A DNA stretch of 64,000 bases from Bdellovibrio sp. NC01. GTDB taxonomy: Bacteria > Bdellovibrionota > Bdellovibrionia > Bdellovibrionales > Bdellovibrionaceae. The notes beneath the pieces are model-generated. The model searched no databases, was not told where the DNA came from, and worked only from the letters and a program-made list of their open reading frames with translations. Positions 56,091 to 64,000 of the stretch are shown in pieces. Where the stretch lies: NCBI RefSeq assembly GCF_006874625.1, contig NZ_CP030034.1, positions 2,914,001 to 2,978,000 on the forward strand, read 5' to 3'. The position numbers and the translations under genes were made by a program. Positions within the stretch are counted from its first letter, which is position 1, and each line of letters opens with the position of its first letter.

Positions 56091-56167
56091 TCCGACGAAG
56101 TCGGATTGTATTAGACCTCGTGGTCCCCGCCGCTCCTGAATTTCCTAATTGGTGGGGACCCTTTTTT
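56091..56167 (+). terminator. Partial terminator/attenuator between ahpC and ahpF
   Basis: A small hairpin TCCGAC-GAA-GTCGGA (56091-56105) precedes a larger one with GGTCCCC (56122-56128) and GGGGACC (56154-56160), a 25-base loop and CTTTTTT. It could allow some read-through so that ahpF is made at lower level than ahpC. Confidence 0.6.
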
Positions 56168-56211
56168 CTCTCTGTATCCGCTCTGACTGTTCCCTTTCTA
56201 AGGAGGCTGTT

Positions 56212-57786
56212 ATGTCATTAGACTCTTCTCTTAAAGAACAACTTACCTCGGTCTTCGCAGCTCTTGATAAACCCGTAGAACTTGTTTACGAAAACAGCGC
56301 TCATGAAGATCAAAAAGATCTTATCGACATGCTTCAAGATGTTGCTAGCACATCTTCGCAAATCGTTTTGCGTAAAAACGATACTGGCACAAGCCCTATG
56401 CCACAATTTCATATTAACTATGAGGGCAAACACACAGGCATCATTTTCAAAGGGATTCCTGGCGGTCACGAATTCACTTCATTAATTCTTGCGATCTTGA
56501 ATACAAACCGTAAAGGTAAGCTTCTTGATAGCGTGATCGTGGATCGCGTAAAACGTTTAAATAAAAATATCACGGTTCAATCTTACATCTCTTTGACATG
56601 CGAAAACTGTCCTGAAGTTGTACAAGCTTTGAATCAAATGGCTTTAGTTCACGGTAGCATGAAACACGAAATCATCGACGGTGGTTACGTACAAGACGAT
56701 ATTCAAAAACTGGGTATCCAAGGTGTACCAAGCTTAGTTGCTGATTCTAAAATGTTCCATTCGGGTCGTATTTCACTATTGGATCTTCTAGCTAAGCTAG
56801 AAAAAACATTCGGTGTTGATGAAAATGCGGCACCTTCTGAACCTGTGAACAAAAACTTGGGTCACTTTGACGTCTTGGTTATCGGTGGTGGCCCTGCGGG
56901 TGCATCGGCTGCGATCTATAGCGTGCGTAAAGGTTTGTCGACAGCAATGATCACTGAAAAAATCGGTGGCCAAGTGCAAGAAACAAAAGGTATCGAAAAC
57001 TTGATCTCTGTCACTTATACAGAGGGTCCTCAATTGGCAGCGCAATTGAATCAACACGTGGCAAGCTATCCGATTCGTGTGTTTGAAAATCGCCGAGTTA
57101 AAAAAGTTCACACTGACAAAGTAAAAGCGATTGAACTTGAAAGTGGTGAGCATCTGACAGCAGATTCCATCATCGTTACAACGGGCGCTAAATGGCGCGA
57201 GTTGGGTGTTGAAGGTGAAAAAGATTATCTCGGTCGCGGCGTTGCTTACTGCCCGCACTGTGACGGCCCTTTCTATAAAGGAAAAAAAGTTGCGGTTATC
57301 GGTGGTGGTAACTCAGGCGTTGAAGCAGCGATCGACCTTGCGGGTATCGTGCGTGAAGTTGTGGTTTTTGAATACAACGACACTTTGAAAGCAGATCAGA
57401 TCTTAGTCGATAAACTAAAATCTCTACCGAACTGCTCGATCATTACAAATGCACGAACTGAGAAAGTTTTGGGCGATGGTAATAAGGTTCAGCAGATCGA
57501 GTACACAGATCGCTCTTTGAATACCACAGAGAAAATGGATCTAGACGGTATCTTCGTACAAATCGGCTTGGTACCGAACAGCCAGTTTTTAAAAGACACT
57601 GTTAACTTGTCAAAATTTGGTGAGATCATAGTGGATGAGAAAGGTCGCACATCGATCCAAGGCATTTATGCTGCGGGTGATGTTACGACAACTCCGTACA
57701 AGCAAATTGTGATCGCGATGGGTGAAGGGGCGAAAGCCGCCCTGGCAGCATTCGAAGATCGCATTTACTCGAACGCTCAACATTAA
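56212..57786 (+). CDS. ahpF: Alkyl hydroperoxide reductase subunit F (AhpF)
   Basis: 524 residues from 56212 (AAGGAGG upstream). The N-terminal thioredoxin-like half has CENCP, the flavin domain starts at [15 protein letters not shown], the redox pair is YCPHCDG, then the NADPH loop [10 protein letters not shown] and the C-terminal [13 protein letters not shown]. It transfers electrons from NADH to AhpC. A longer frame to 56149 is not supported. Confidence 0.96.
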   Translation: MSLDSSLKEQLTSVFAALDKPVELVYENSAHEDQKDLIDMLQDVASTSSQIVLRKNDTGTSPMPQFHINYEGKHTGIIFKGIPGGHEFTSLILAILNTNRKGKLLDSVIVDRVKRLNKNITVQSYISLTCENCPEVVQALNQMALVHGSMKHEIIDGGYVQDDIQKLGIQGVPSLVADSKMFHSGRISLLDLLAKLEKTFGVDENAAPSEPVNKNLGHFDVLVIGGGPAGASAAIYSVRKGLSTAMITEKIGGQVQETKGIENLISVTYTEGPQLAAQLNQHVASYPIRVFENRRVKKVHTDKVKAIELESGEHLTADSIIVTTGAKWRELGVEGEKDYLGRGVAYCPHCDGPFYKGKKVAVIGGGNSGVEAAIDLAGIVREVVVFEYNDTLKADQILVDKLKSLPNCSIITNARTEKVLGDGNKVQQIEYTDRSLNTTEKMDLDGIFVQIGLVPNSQFLKDTVNLSKFGEIIVDEKGRTSIQGIYAAGDVTTTPYKQIVIAMGEGAKAALAAFEDRIYSNAQH

Positions 57787-57810
57787 TTTTTTTCGGCGCG
57801 TTTATATTAA

Positions 57811-57846
57811 AAAAGGGGATGAGCAATCATCCCCTTTTCCTTTTTA
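57811..57846 (+). terminator. Rho-independent terminator
   Basis: AAAAGGGGATGA (57811-57822), GCAA, TCATCCCCTTTT (57827-57838), then CC and a T-run. The A-run also gives termination on the minus strand. Confidence 0.92.
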
Positions 57847-57870
57847 ATCTCAGCAATTTTTAAGAACCAA

Positions 57871-58518
57871 CTAGTACTTCGGCTCTGGCAGTTCAGAAAC
57901 GTCTTTAATATCCAAAGTATAAGACGCTGGTGACGAAGAAATTTCGTTCGCTAAATCTGGAAGGCTACCGTCGGCTTTATAACAAAGACCTGTGTTGTAT
58001 TCAGAAGCGAATTGGCAATACAAAGAACCGACAGATGAAAGCGCTGGAATTTCGCCTGCACCACCAACATCCGCAAGATCATCATTCAATTTTTTAACGC
58101 TTGCAGAAGATTGGAATTTCAAAGCTTCATAGACGTCGCCATCTTCGACCGAAGCAAATACTGAATCCAAAGAGTAGTTGCACTTGCCACGCACACCCGC
58201 TGTTGGCACTTGCATACTGTACTTACCGTCAGCACCGACAGTCACTTGGATCTTCACTGATTTTTCGTTACCACCCATGCTCCATGCATCTTCTTTGAAA
58301 GTGCATACAGATTCAGGTTGGCTGTTATCGTATTTAGAAGTTGGAACATAGAACGCAAGCACATCGAATTTAGTCGATGCACGAGCTTGTCCAGTGACGG
58401 ATACCATTTGATTGTTAAGCTTTAAAGGTGTCGCTTGTTGTTGAGCACCATGAGCAACCGTCGTTACAGAAAGCACAGTAAAGAAGCTTGCTAGGCAACC
58501 AAGATCGAAAAGTCTCAC
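57871..58518 (-). CDS. Secreted protein of unknown function
   Basis: 215 residues from a GTG at 58518 after GGAGG. A signal peptide (VRLFDLGCLASFFTVLSVTTVAHGA) leads a beta-rich mature domain with four cysteines. The ribosome site lies in a 9-bp inverted repeat whose other arm is 48 bases upstream. It is convergent with ahpF. Family not recognised. Confidence 0.82.
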   Translation of the reverse strand: MRLFDLGCLASFFTVLSVTTVAHGAQQQATPLKLNNQMVSVTGQARASTKFDVLAFYVPTSKYDNSQPESVCTFKEDAWSMGGNEKSVKIQVTVGADGKYSMQVPTAGVRGKCNYSLDSVFASVEDGDVYEALKFQSSASVKKLNDDLADVGGAGEIPALSSVGSLYCQFASEYNTGLCYKADGSLPDLANEISSSPASYTLDIKDVSELPEPKY

Positions 58519-58583
58519 AGGAACCTCCGTTAAAATTGGATGCGCCATCATAATTCATTTTTGTGAAGAGCGCTGAGGTTCCT
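58519..58583 (-). promoter_or_regulatory. Inverted repeat that would mask the ribosome site
   Basis: AGGAACCTC (plus strand 58519-58527) and GAGGTTCCT (58575-58583) are perfect 9-base arms. On the minus-strand transcript the downstream arm contains the GGAGG just before the GTG start, so pairing would hide it. The 47-base loop could be long-range regulated. Confidence 0.5.
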
Positions 58584-58618
58584 AAATCTAAGGAATATAT
58601 TTCGAGGGTGTCTAAAGC

Positions 58619-60115
58619 TTAGGCAGCGGACGCTGCCTCTAGTTTGCTTAAAAGCTCTGGAACATCAAGGATCATGAATGTCTTCTTGTTCCCAGTAATA
58701 TCGACCATCTCGATGACCTCTTTCATATCGCCCTGTAAACGATTGGCGATATCTTTCGCAAGGAACATCGGGATTTTAACTTTATTGGCTTCATCGACCG
58801 TGTCGATTGATTCAACCGAATCAACCAGCAGTCCGAACTTGCCCTTTGCGCCCTTAACCACAAGAACGCGCGAGTTCATTGGATTTTCTGTCGGAGTCAG
58901 ACCGTAATAACCGCGCAAATCAATGACCATCACGACATCGCCACGCATTTTCATCATGCCGACAACATAACTTGGATAACCTGGAGGATGCATGAGTTCT
59001 TCTTCGACTTTTGCGATTTCATCAATATTGCTAAGACGGCTCGACAACATATAGTCGAGCTTGAAAGAGATATAAGGCTTGCGATCTCCTGCTTTTTTCT
59101 TCGCAGCAGCCGTATCTTCAGCTTTGCCATAAAGAGACGCGTGGCCGCGAGTAATATCAAGAACTTCTTGATCTGAAAGAATTTGCTGTTCATTCAAGAA
59201 AATAACATTTGGAGCTTTTTCATACGGAAGCATCCCGCGCATCATGTCCATACGTTCTTGCTGAAACAAAGGAATCGGCAAAACTTCTTCTTCAAAGAAA
59301 GTCACGATGCTATCCACTGAATCAACCAGGAAACCCACTTGGATGTTGTGCACCTTCATGACGACAATGCGTTTTGATTCGATGTCTTTGGCGCCTTCGT
59401 CGCTGAGTTTTAAAAACTTCGCGAAATCTAAAATCGGAATGATCATACCACGCAAGTTCACCATCCCCAGGCAATAATCAACGGCCAAGACACTGCGTTT
59501 GATTTCGGGAACTTTGATGATTTCTCTGATTGCGGAAATATCCAAACCAAATTCCATCGTGTTGGATTTAAAAGTAATACACTGGCAGCGTTTGGATTTA
59601 CTGCGTGCCACTTCCACCACTTGGTTTTTAGATTGTTCAATCAATGCTTTGATATTTTGAATTTTAAATAACGCTGCGGGATCAATCACTTCAATCAAGC
59701 GATCTCCGCCGTTAAGTTTCAACACGCTTTGAATTGCGGCACGAGGACTTGCAGGATCCGATTCGAAACTTGAAATATCTGATTCTTGCACATTCAAGAT
59801 TTCAGAAGTCGCATCAAACAACAATCCTACACGAATTTTATCTGACGAAATAATGGCCACTTTGCGATTCAAGGCATTCTTATCGCTTTCAATGCCAAGC
59901 ATTTTAGCAACATCAATAATAGGTACGACAGCTCCACGCAAATTGAAGATGCCTGTTAAATAAGGAGGAGCCAATGGCACCGTCGTTACTTTTTCAGGAT
60001 AGTTTACAACTTCTTGCAAAGACTTTACGGAAATCGCAAGCTCTGAAAGCCCTAAGCGAAATGAGGCAAACATTTGCAAGCTGTATGTCTTTGAATTTTG
60101 CGTTGCTGTTTCCAT
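58619..60115 (-). CDS. cheW: Three-domain CheW-like coupling protein
   Basis: 498 residues made of three CheW domains (about residues 10-160, 170-315, 345-490), each with the opening F-x-L-x-x-x-E/L-A-I-S and closing V-D-S-V-x-S-I/V motifs. CheW links chemoreceptors to CheA; triple copies could build large arrays or bind different partners. Last gene of the operon, 12 bases after cheD. Confidence 0.92.
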   Translation of the reverse strand: METATQNSKTYSLQMFASFRLGLSELAISVKSLQEVVNYPEKVTTVPLAPPYLTGIFNLRGAVVPIIDVAKMLGIESDKNALNRKVAIISSDKIRVGLLFDATSEILNVQESDISSFESDPASPRAAIQSVLKLNGGDRLIEVIDPAALFKIQNIKALIEQSKNQVVEVARSKSKRCQCITFKSNTMEFGLDISAIREIIKVPEIKRSVLAVDYCLGMVNLRGMIIPILDFAKFLKLSDEGAKDIESKRIVVMKVHNIQVGFLVDSVDSIVTFFEEEVLPIPLFQQERMDMMRGMLPYEKAPNVIFLNEQQILSDQEVLDITRGHASLYGKAEDTAAAKKKAGDRKPYISFKLDYMLSSRLSNIDEIAKVEEELMHPPGYPSYVVGMMKMRGDVVMVIDLRGYYGLTPTENPMNSRVLVVKGAKGKFGLLVDSVESIDTVDEANKVKIPMFLAKDIANRLQGDMKEVIEMVDITGNKKTFMILDVPELLSKLEAASAA

Positions 60116-60127
60116 TAAACGTCCTCT

Positions 60128-60604
60128 TTAAGCAGCTATCTTTTTTAATCTTTCAACTTCAAACGAACCGGCCCCACAGTCGACGGTGATCTTCGTCCCT
60201 TTATTACCACCGGGCTCAATCGCAATAATTTCAATACGCTGATCTTGCAGGCACTTCTGTGCGATTTTCAAATTCTCTGGGCCCACTGTGAACTTCGTAT
60301 ATTGCTGTTCAACTTCCATCATCTGACTGCCACCACAAATCACCGCGCGAATATCTGAATAATCCGCTTTCGTGGCACCCAATTGCTCAAGCATGCGCGG
60401 TAAAGTTTCCGTCACATAGCGTGCGTCTGTGCCGGTCTTATCATTGCACGGATATGGAAGCAGACAGTGAGCAAGCGCGCACTTCCCTTGTTTTTTCCAA
60501 ATCAATGCGATCCCCACGCAAGATCCAAGGACCGCTTTGAGTATATGTCCTTCGGTGCCAACTTTAATCTGACCGATCTTTACGTGGTGCTCTTCTAATT
60601 TCAA
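60128..60604 (-). CDS. cheD: Chemoreceptor glutamine deamidase CheD
   Basis: 158 residues with LGSCVGIAL (catalytic Cys) and AHCLLP (His), VICGGSQMM and the EPGGNKGTKI end, as in CheD. It deamidates receptor glutamines, and binds CheC where present. ATGA overlap with cheR. No cheC is visible here. Confidence 0.92.
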   Translation of the reverse strand: MKLEEHHVKIGQIKVGTEGHILKAVLGSCVGIALIWKKQGKCALAHCLLPYPCNDKTGTDARYVTETLPRMLEQLGATKADYSDIRAVICGGSQMMEVEQQYTKFTVGPENLKIAQKCLQDQRIEIIAIEPGGNKGTKITVDCGAGSFEVERLKKIAA

Positions 60605-61431
60605 GCAGCCGCCTTGCTATAGATAAGTGGTCTCTTAAACGTAAATTCCGTTTTTAAGCGCGACAAAGACTCGGACTCTCCGACAATCAGCACGCCGCCT
60701 GGCTTAACAGCGCCATGGGCATTGTGCAGAACAAGTTCTTGATCTTTATCACTAAAATAAATCAAAACATTGCGTAGAAAAACGATGTCATAAAACTGAC
60801 TTTTCGGAGAACGAGTGTGAAGATTGTGAACCGAAAACTCGATATTGCTCGTAATAACTTCTAACGCTTTATAGTTCCCATCCGGCAAAGCTCTGAAATA
60901 CTTTGCAAAGAAATCCGGGAATTTGTTTTTAAGCTCTGTAATATTTTTGGTTTTAAAGATTCCAGATTTTGCTTCGCCTAATACTTCTGTCGAAATATCG
61001 GAACCATAGACACGGTATTTGAAGCCAGGATTTGCTAATTTAAATTCTTCACAAAGCATGGCAATACTGTGGGCTTCTTCCCCCGAAGATGAAGCAGCGG
61101 ACCAAACGCGCATCGTTTCATTGCGATTGCGCTCATACCATTCAGGCAAAAATTCTGTTTTAAAATATTCCCACACCAACGGAGTTCTGAAAAATAACGT
61201 TTCGTTGGTCGTTACTGCATTAATGAACTCTTGGCGTTCAGCTTCGCTGCTTTCCAAGATCTCGATATATTGCTCTGGAGTTTCAAGATTTAAAACACGA
61301 AGGCGACGACGAATACGCGCGAACAAAAGTTCGCGCTTACGTTCTTCCATCGTGATTCCAGTATGGGACTTTACTAGAAGGAGCAACCGGCTGAGGGTTG
61401 CTCCTGATAGATGCTTAGCAGCTTCGCTCAT
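60601..61431 (-). CDS. cheR: Chemoreceptor methyltransferase CheR
   Basis: 276 residues: N-terminal helical domain (GITMEERKRELLFARIRRRL), TTNETLFFR, SAM loop WSAASSSGEEAHSIAML, and IVFLRNVLIYFSDKDQ. No C-terminal extension or pentapeptide-binding insertion is evident. Follows the receptor gene by 2 bases. Confidence 0.94.
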   Translation of the reverse strand: MSEAAKHLSGATLSRLLLLVKSHTGITMEERKRELLFARIRRRLRVLNLETPEQYIEILESSEAERQEFINAVTTNETLFFRTPLVWEYFKTEFLPEWYERNRNETMRVWSAASSSGEEAHSIAMLCEEFKLANPGFKYRVYGSDISTEVLGEAKSGIFKTKNITELKNKFPDFFAKYFRALPDGNYKALEVITSNIEFSVHNLHTRSPKSQFYDIVFLRNVLIYFSDKDQELVLHNAHGAVKPGGVLIVGESESLSRLKTEFTFKRPLIYSKAAA

Positions 61432-61433
61432 TC

Positions 61434-63887
61434 TTATACCACGAATCTAGAAACTGTTTGATTCAATTCTTCAGCACCACTCACCAGACTGCGTGTCGAG
61501 TTTGCGATACTTTCAGAAGCCTGTGCGGATTTTTCCGACTCGGTCGCGATGTGTTGGATCGCGGCACTAACGCCTTTTGCAGCTTCAGATTGCTCTTCCG
61601 CAGCAACGTTAACTTCAGAGATCGACTGAGTCGTTTTTTCGATACCAGATACGATCTTACCGAAAGCTTCACCGGCTTGTTTAGAAATCGAACTACCTTG
61701 CTCAACGCGTTTTACGGACTCGTTGATCAATTTAGAAATCTCTTTTGTGGCTTGTGATGAACGTTCTGCAAGTTTACGGACTTCATCAGCTACAACAGAG
61801 AATCCAAGACCATGCTCGCCTGCACGTGCCGCTTCGATCGCAGCATTGAATGCTAACAAGTTTGTTTGGCTTGCGATTTCGCTGATCACCTTAATGATCT
61901 CGCTAATATCTTCAGATGATTTATTGATTAATTCCATCGCTTCGATCGATTTCGCAATAGCTTGGCTACCGATCTCTGCTTCTTTCTGAGTGACTTTGGC
62001 TAGCTCGTTCGCTTTTTTCGTATTATCAGCGATAGAGTCAATTGAAGCTGTGAATTCCTCGATGGAAGCATTCATTTCTTCAACTGTCGCACCCAAGCTT
62101 TGGGCACCTGAAGCCACTGAATCCGATTGGATTGAAATTGATTTTGAAGAGTCGCCAAAACCATTCGCAGAGATCACAACTTTGCCGATAACTGCGCGCA
62201 AGTCTTGAATCATTTTATCGATACCAGATGCCAACTGACCCAAAGCATCCACACCAGACACCGTAATTGGCGCTGTCAAATCACCTTGAGAAGCTTTGCT
62301 CACTGTCACTAACAATTCATCGACTTTTCTTTGATCTTCTTCTGCTTTCAATTTCACAGCTTGTTCAAGTTTCACTTGTTCAGTGATATCACTTGCAAAC
62401 TTCACCACTTTATAAGGACGACCATCCATATCCATAATTGGATTGTATGTCGCTTGAATCCAGATTTGTTTGCCACCAGCACCCACGCGCAAGTAACGAC
62501 CTGAATCGAATTCGCCCTTGTTCAATTTTTTCCAGAAATTTTCGTAATCTGCAGAACGACTGTAATCACCTTCGCAGAACATACGGTGATGTTTGCCTTG
62601 GATTTCAGCCATTGAATAACCCAAAGTTTTCAGGAAGTTTTCATTCGCAGAAATTATAGTACCATCCAAATTAAATTCGATAACGGCTTGCGCTTTAGAA
62701 ATCGCTTCCATCTTACCTTCGAATTCGATGTTACGCATTTTCGCTGCCGTCACATCCGTTGCAAACTTCACTACTTTAAATGGTTTGCCGTTCGCATCGA
62801 AGATGGGATTGTAAGAAGCATTGATCCAGATCTCTTTGCCGCCTTTACCGAAGCGTTTGAATTCAGCCGCAACAAACTCACCACGACCTAATTTCGCCCA
62901 GAAGTCTTTATAATCTTGAGAGCGCACAAACGCAGGATCACAGAACATGCTGTGATGTTGGCCTTGGATTTCGTTTAACGCATAACCTACTGTGTTTGTG
63001 AAGTTATCGTTTGCCGTAATGATAGAACCATCAAGATTAAATTCAATGACAGCTTGTGCACGACTAATCGCTGCAAGTTTCGCTTCGATTTCTGCATTTT
63101 TAGTTTTTGCTGCTGTGATATCTGTTGCGAACTTCACAACGCTAACAACCTTACCATCCGCATCGAAGATGGGATTGTAAGAGGCATTGATCCAGATCTC
63201 TTTGCCACCTTTACCGAAACGTTTGAATTCGGCGGCAGCATACTCGCCACGACCTAGTTTTGCCCAGAACTCTTTATATTCAGCAGAGGCAGCAAAAGCA
63301 GGATCACAGAACATGCTATGATGTTTGCCTTGGATTTCACCCAATGAATAACCCACAGTGTTTGTGAAGTTTTCATTTGCGGTGACGATCGTGCCATCTT
63401 TTTGGAATTCGATAACAGCTTGGACTCTGCTGATTGCATTAATTTTGCTTTCGAATTCAGATTGTTGTGTTTTTTGTTTCGTGACGTCCGTCGCGAACTT
63501 CACCACTTTGAATGGCACGCCGTTTTCATTAAAGATGGGATTGTAAGAAGCATTGATCCAAACTTCTTTACCGTTTTTACCAAAACGTTTGAACTCGCCA
63601 GCAACATATTCACCTTTATTCAAGGCTTGCCAGAAAGCGCGATACTGAGGACTTGAGGCATAAGCAGGTTCACAGAACATAGAGTGATGGTTGCTGCGAA
63701 TCTCATCCAAGCTATAACCAACTGTCGCAAGGAAGTTGTCGTTCGCATTTAGAATTCTTCCGTCAAGATCGAATTCAATCACCGCTTGCGCGCGGTTCAA
63801 GGCTTTAATTTCTTCCTTCATCACATTGATGTCTTCGCTGTGTTCTGGCTGCGTTTCAAAATCGATTTTACGTGCAGTACTGCTCAT
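61434..63887 (-). CDS. Soluble chemoreceptor with four tandem PAS domains (BdlA-like)
   Basis: 817 residues, without membrane helices. Four PAS units of 122 residues start near 32, 154, 276 and 398, each opening with RAQAVIEF and carrying HHSMFC(D/E) and [14 protein letters not shown] motifs. A HAMP-like linker and the MCP signalling hairpin ([21 protein letters not shown]) follow. The period at DNA level is exactly 366 bases. The layout resembles BdlA of Pseudomonas, which has two such PAS domains and mediates dispersal; a role in redox or oxygen sensing is plausible. GGAGG lies 10 bases upstream of the ATG. Confidence 0.93.
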   Translation of the reverse strand: MSSTARKIDFETQPEHSEDINVMKEEIKALNRAQAVIEFDLDGRILNANDNFLATVGYSLDEIRSNHHSMFCEPAYASSPQYRAFWQALNKGEYVAGEFKRFGKNGKEVWINASYNPIFNENGVPFKVVKFATDVTKQKTQQSEFESKINAISRVQAVIEFQKDGTIVTANENFTNTVGYSLGEIQGKHHSMFCDPAFAASAEYKEFWAKLGRGEYAAAEFKRFGKGGKEIWINASYNPIFDADGKVVSVVKFATDITAAKTKNAEIEAKLAAISRAQAVIEFNLDGSIITANDNFTNTVGYALNEIQGQHHSMFCDPAFVRSQDYKDFWAKLGRGEFVAAEFKRFGKGGKEIWINASYNPIFDANGKPFKVVKFATDVTAAKMRNIEFEGKMEAISKAQAVIEFNLDGTIISANENFLKTLGYSMAEIQGKHHRMFCEGDYSRSADYENFWKKLNKGEFDSGRYLRVGAGGKQIWIQATYNPIMDMDGRPYKVVKFASDITEQVKLEQAVKLKAEEDQRKVDELLVTVSKASQGDLTAPITVSGVDALGQLASGIDKMIQDLRAVIGKVVISANGFGDSSKSISIQSDSVASGAQSLGATVEEMNASIEEFTASIDSIADNTKKANELAKVTQKEAEIGSQAIAKSIEAMELINKSSEDISEIIKVISEIASQTNLLAFNAAIEAARAGEHGLGFSVVADEVRKLAERSSQATKEISKLINESVKRVEQGSSISKQAGEAFGKIVSGIEKTTQSISEVNVAAEEQSEAAKGVSAAIQHIATESEKSAQASESIANSTRSLVSGAEELNQTVSRFVV

Positions 63888-64000
63888 GATTTCATATCCT
63901 CCACGCTATACTTGTCGGATTTTGACAACGGACATATAGCACTTGTAATGGATCGTTACACAGTTTTAACTGTCTCCAGAGTCCATTTCTTTCGATGTAA

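Noticed and set aside
61434-63887. Tandem 366-base repeat as a CRISPR or satellite
   Set aside because: The repeats are fully coding, in frame and encode PAS domains, with no spacers.

Overview
The window looks like a chromosome segment of a Bdellovibrio-like Gram-negative predator or a close relative (Bdellovibrionota). This is an inference from its style, not a database match: many small secreted proteins, sigma-54 activators, chemotaxis genes, mid-40s GC by eye, and very compact packing with stops and starts overlapping. I recognise 64 protein genes. I see no rRNA, tRNA, CRISPR array, insertion sequence or prophage.

Region 1 to 8.4 kb is a stress island. It holds a chemoreceptor remnant, a CpxP/ZraP-like lipoprotein, an 860-residue phosphoribosyltransferase/hydrolase/erythromycin-esterase fusion, two paralogous universal stress proteins, an accessory GroEL and a sigma-54 activator without a sensor domain. 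Two transcription units of the island have good -24/-12 promoters, and both carry the same GACA-N3-TGTC palindrome upstream. The island therefore looks like a self-contained sigma-54 regulon run by its own activator.

Region 8.4 to 20.8 kb is a mixed set of envelope and housekeeping genes: a small secreted Cys-rich protein beside a regulator with a perfect operator-like palindrome, an S9 peptidase, a secreted protein with its own sigma-54 promoter, an orphan peptide-binding protein, an outer-membrane barrel, a three-repeat beta-trefoil and a pseudouridine synthase.

Region 20.8 to 35.9 kb is the most unusual part. Thirteen genes in two overlapping minus-strand operons plus one convergent gene encode an AurF-like diiron oxygenase, two membrane desaturases, a Rieske oxygenase, a GH3 acyl-amido synthetase, two acyltransferase-like proteins, an AhpD-like protein, an RND/MMPL exporter, a large secreted protein, and a fusion of an RnfD-like membrane domain to FG-GAP repeats and an UnbV domain. 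Together they read as an undescribed pathway that makes and exports a lipid-derived amide or N-oxidised product.

Region 36 to 50 kb contains mntP behind a probable manganese riboswitch, a third desaturase, LysR regulators, a PLD-type lipoprotein, a lipoprotein beta-propeller, a pirin with a twin-arginine signal, and a two-gene YeeE/YedE sulfur-transport pair. Region 50 to 58 kb contains a hybrid kinase with a sigma-54 response regulator, and the peroxide module oxyR / ahpC-ahpF with a recognisable OxyR site. Region 58.6 to 63.9 kb is a chemotaxis operon: a soluble receptor with four near-identical PAS domains, CheR, CheD and a triple-domain CheW.
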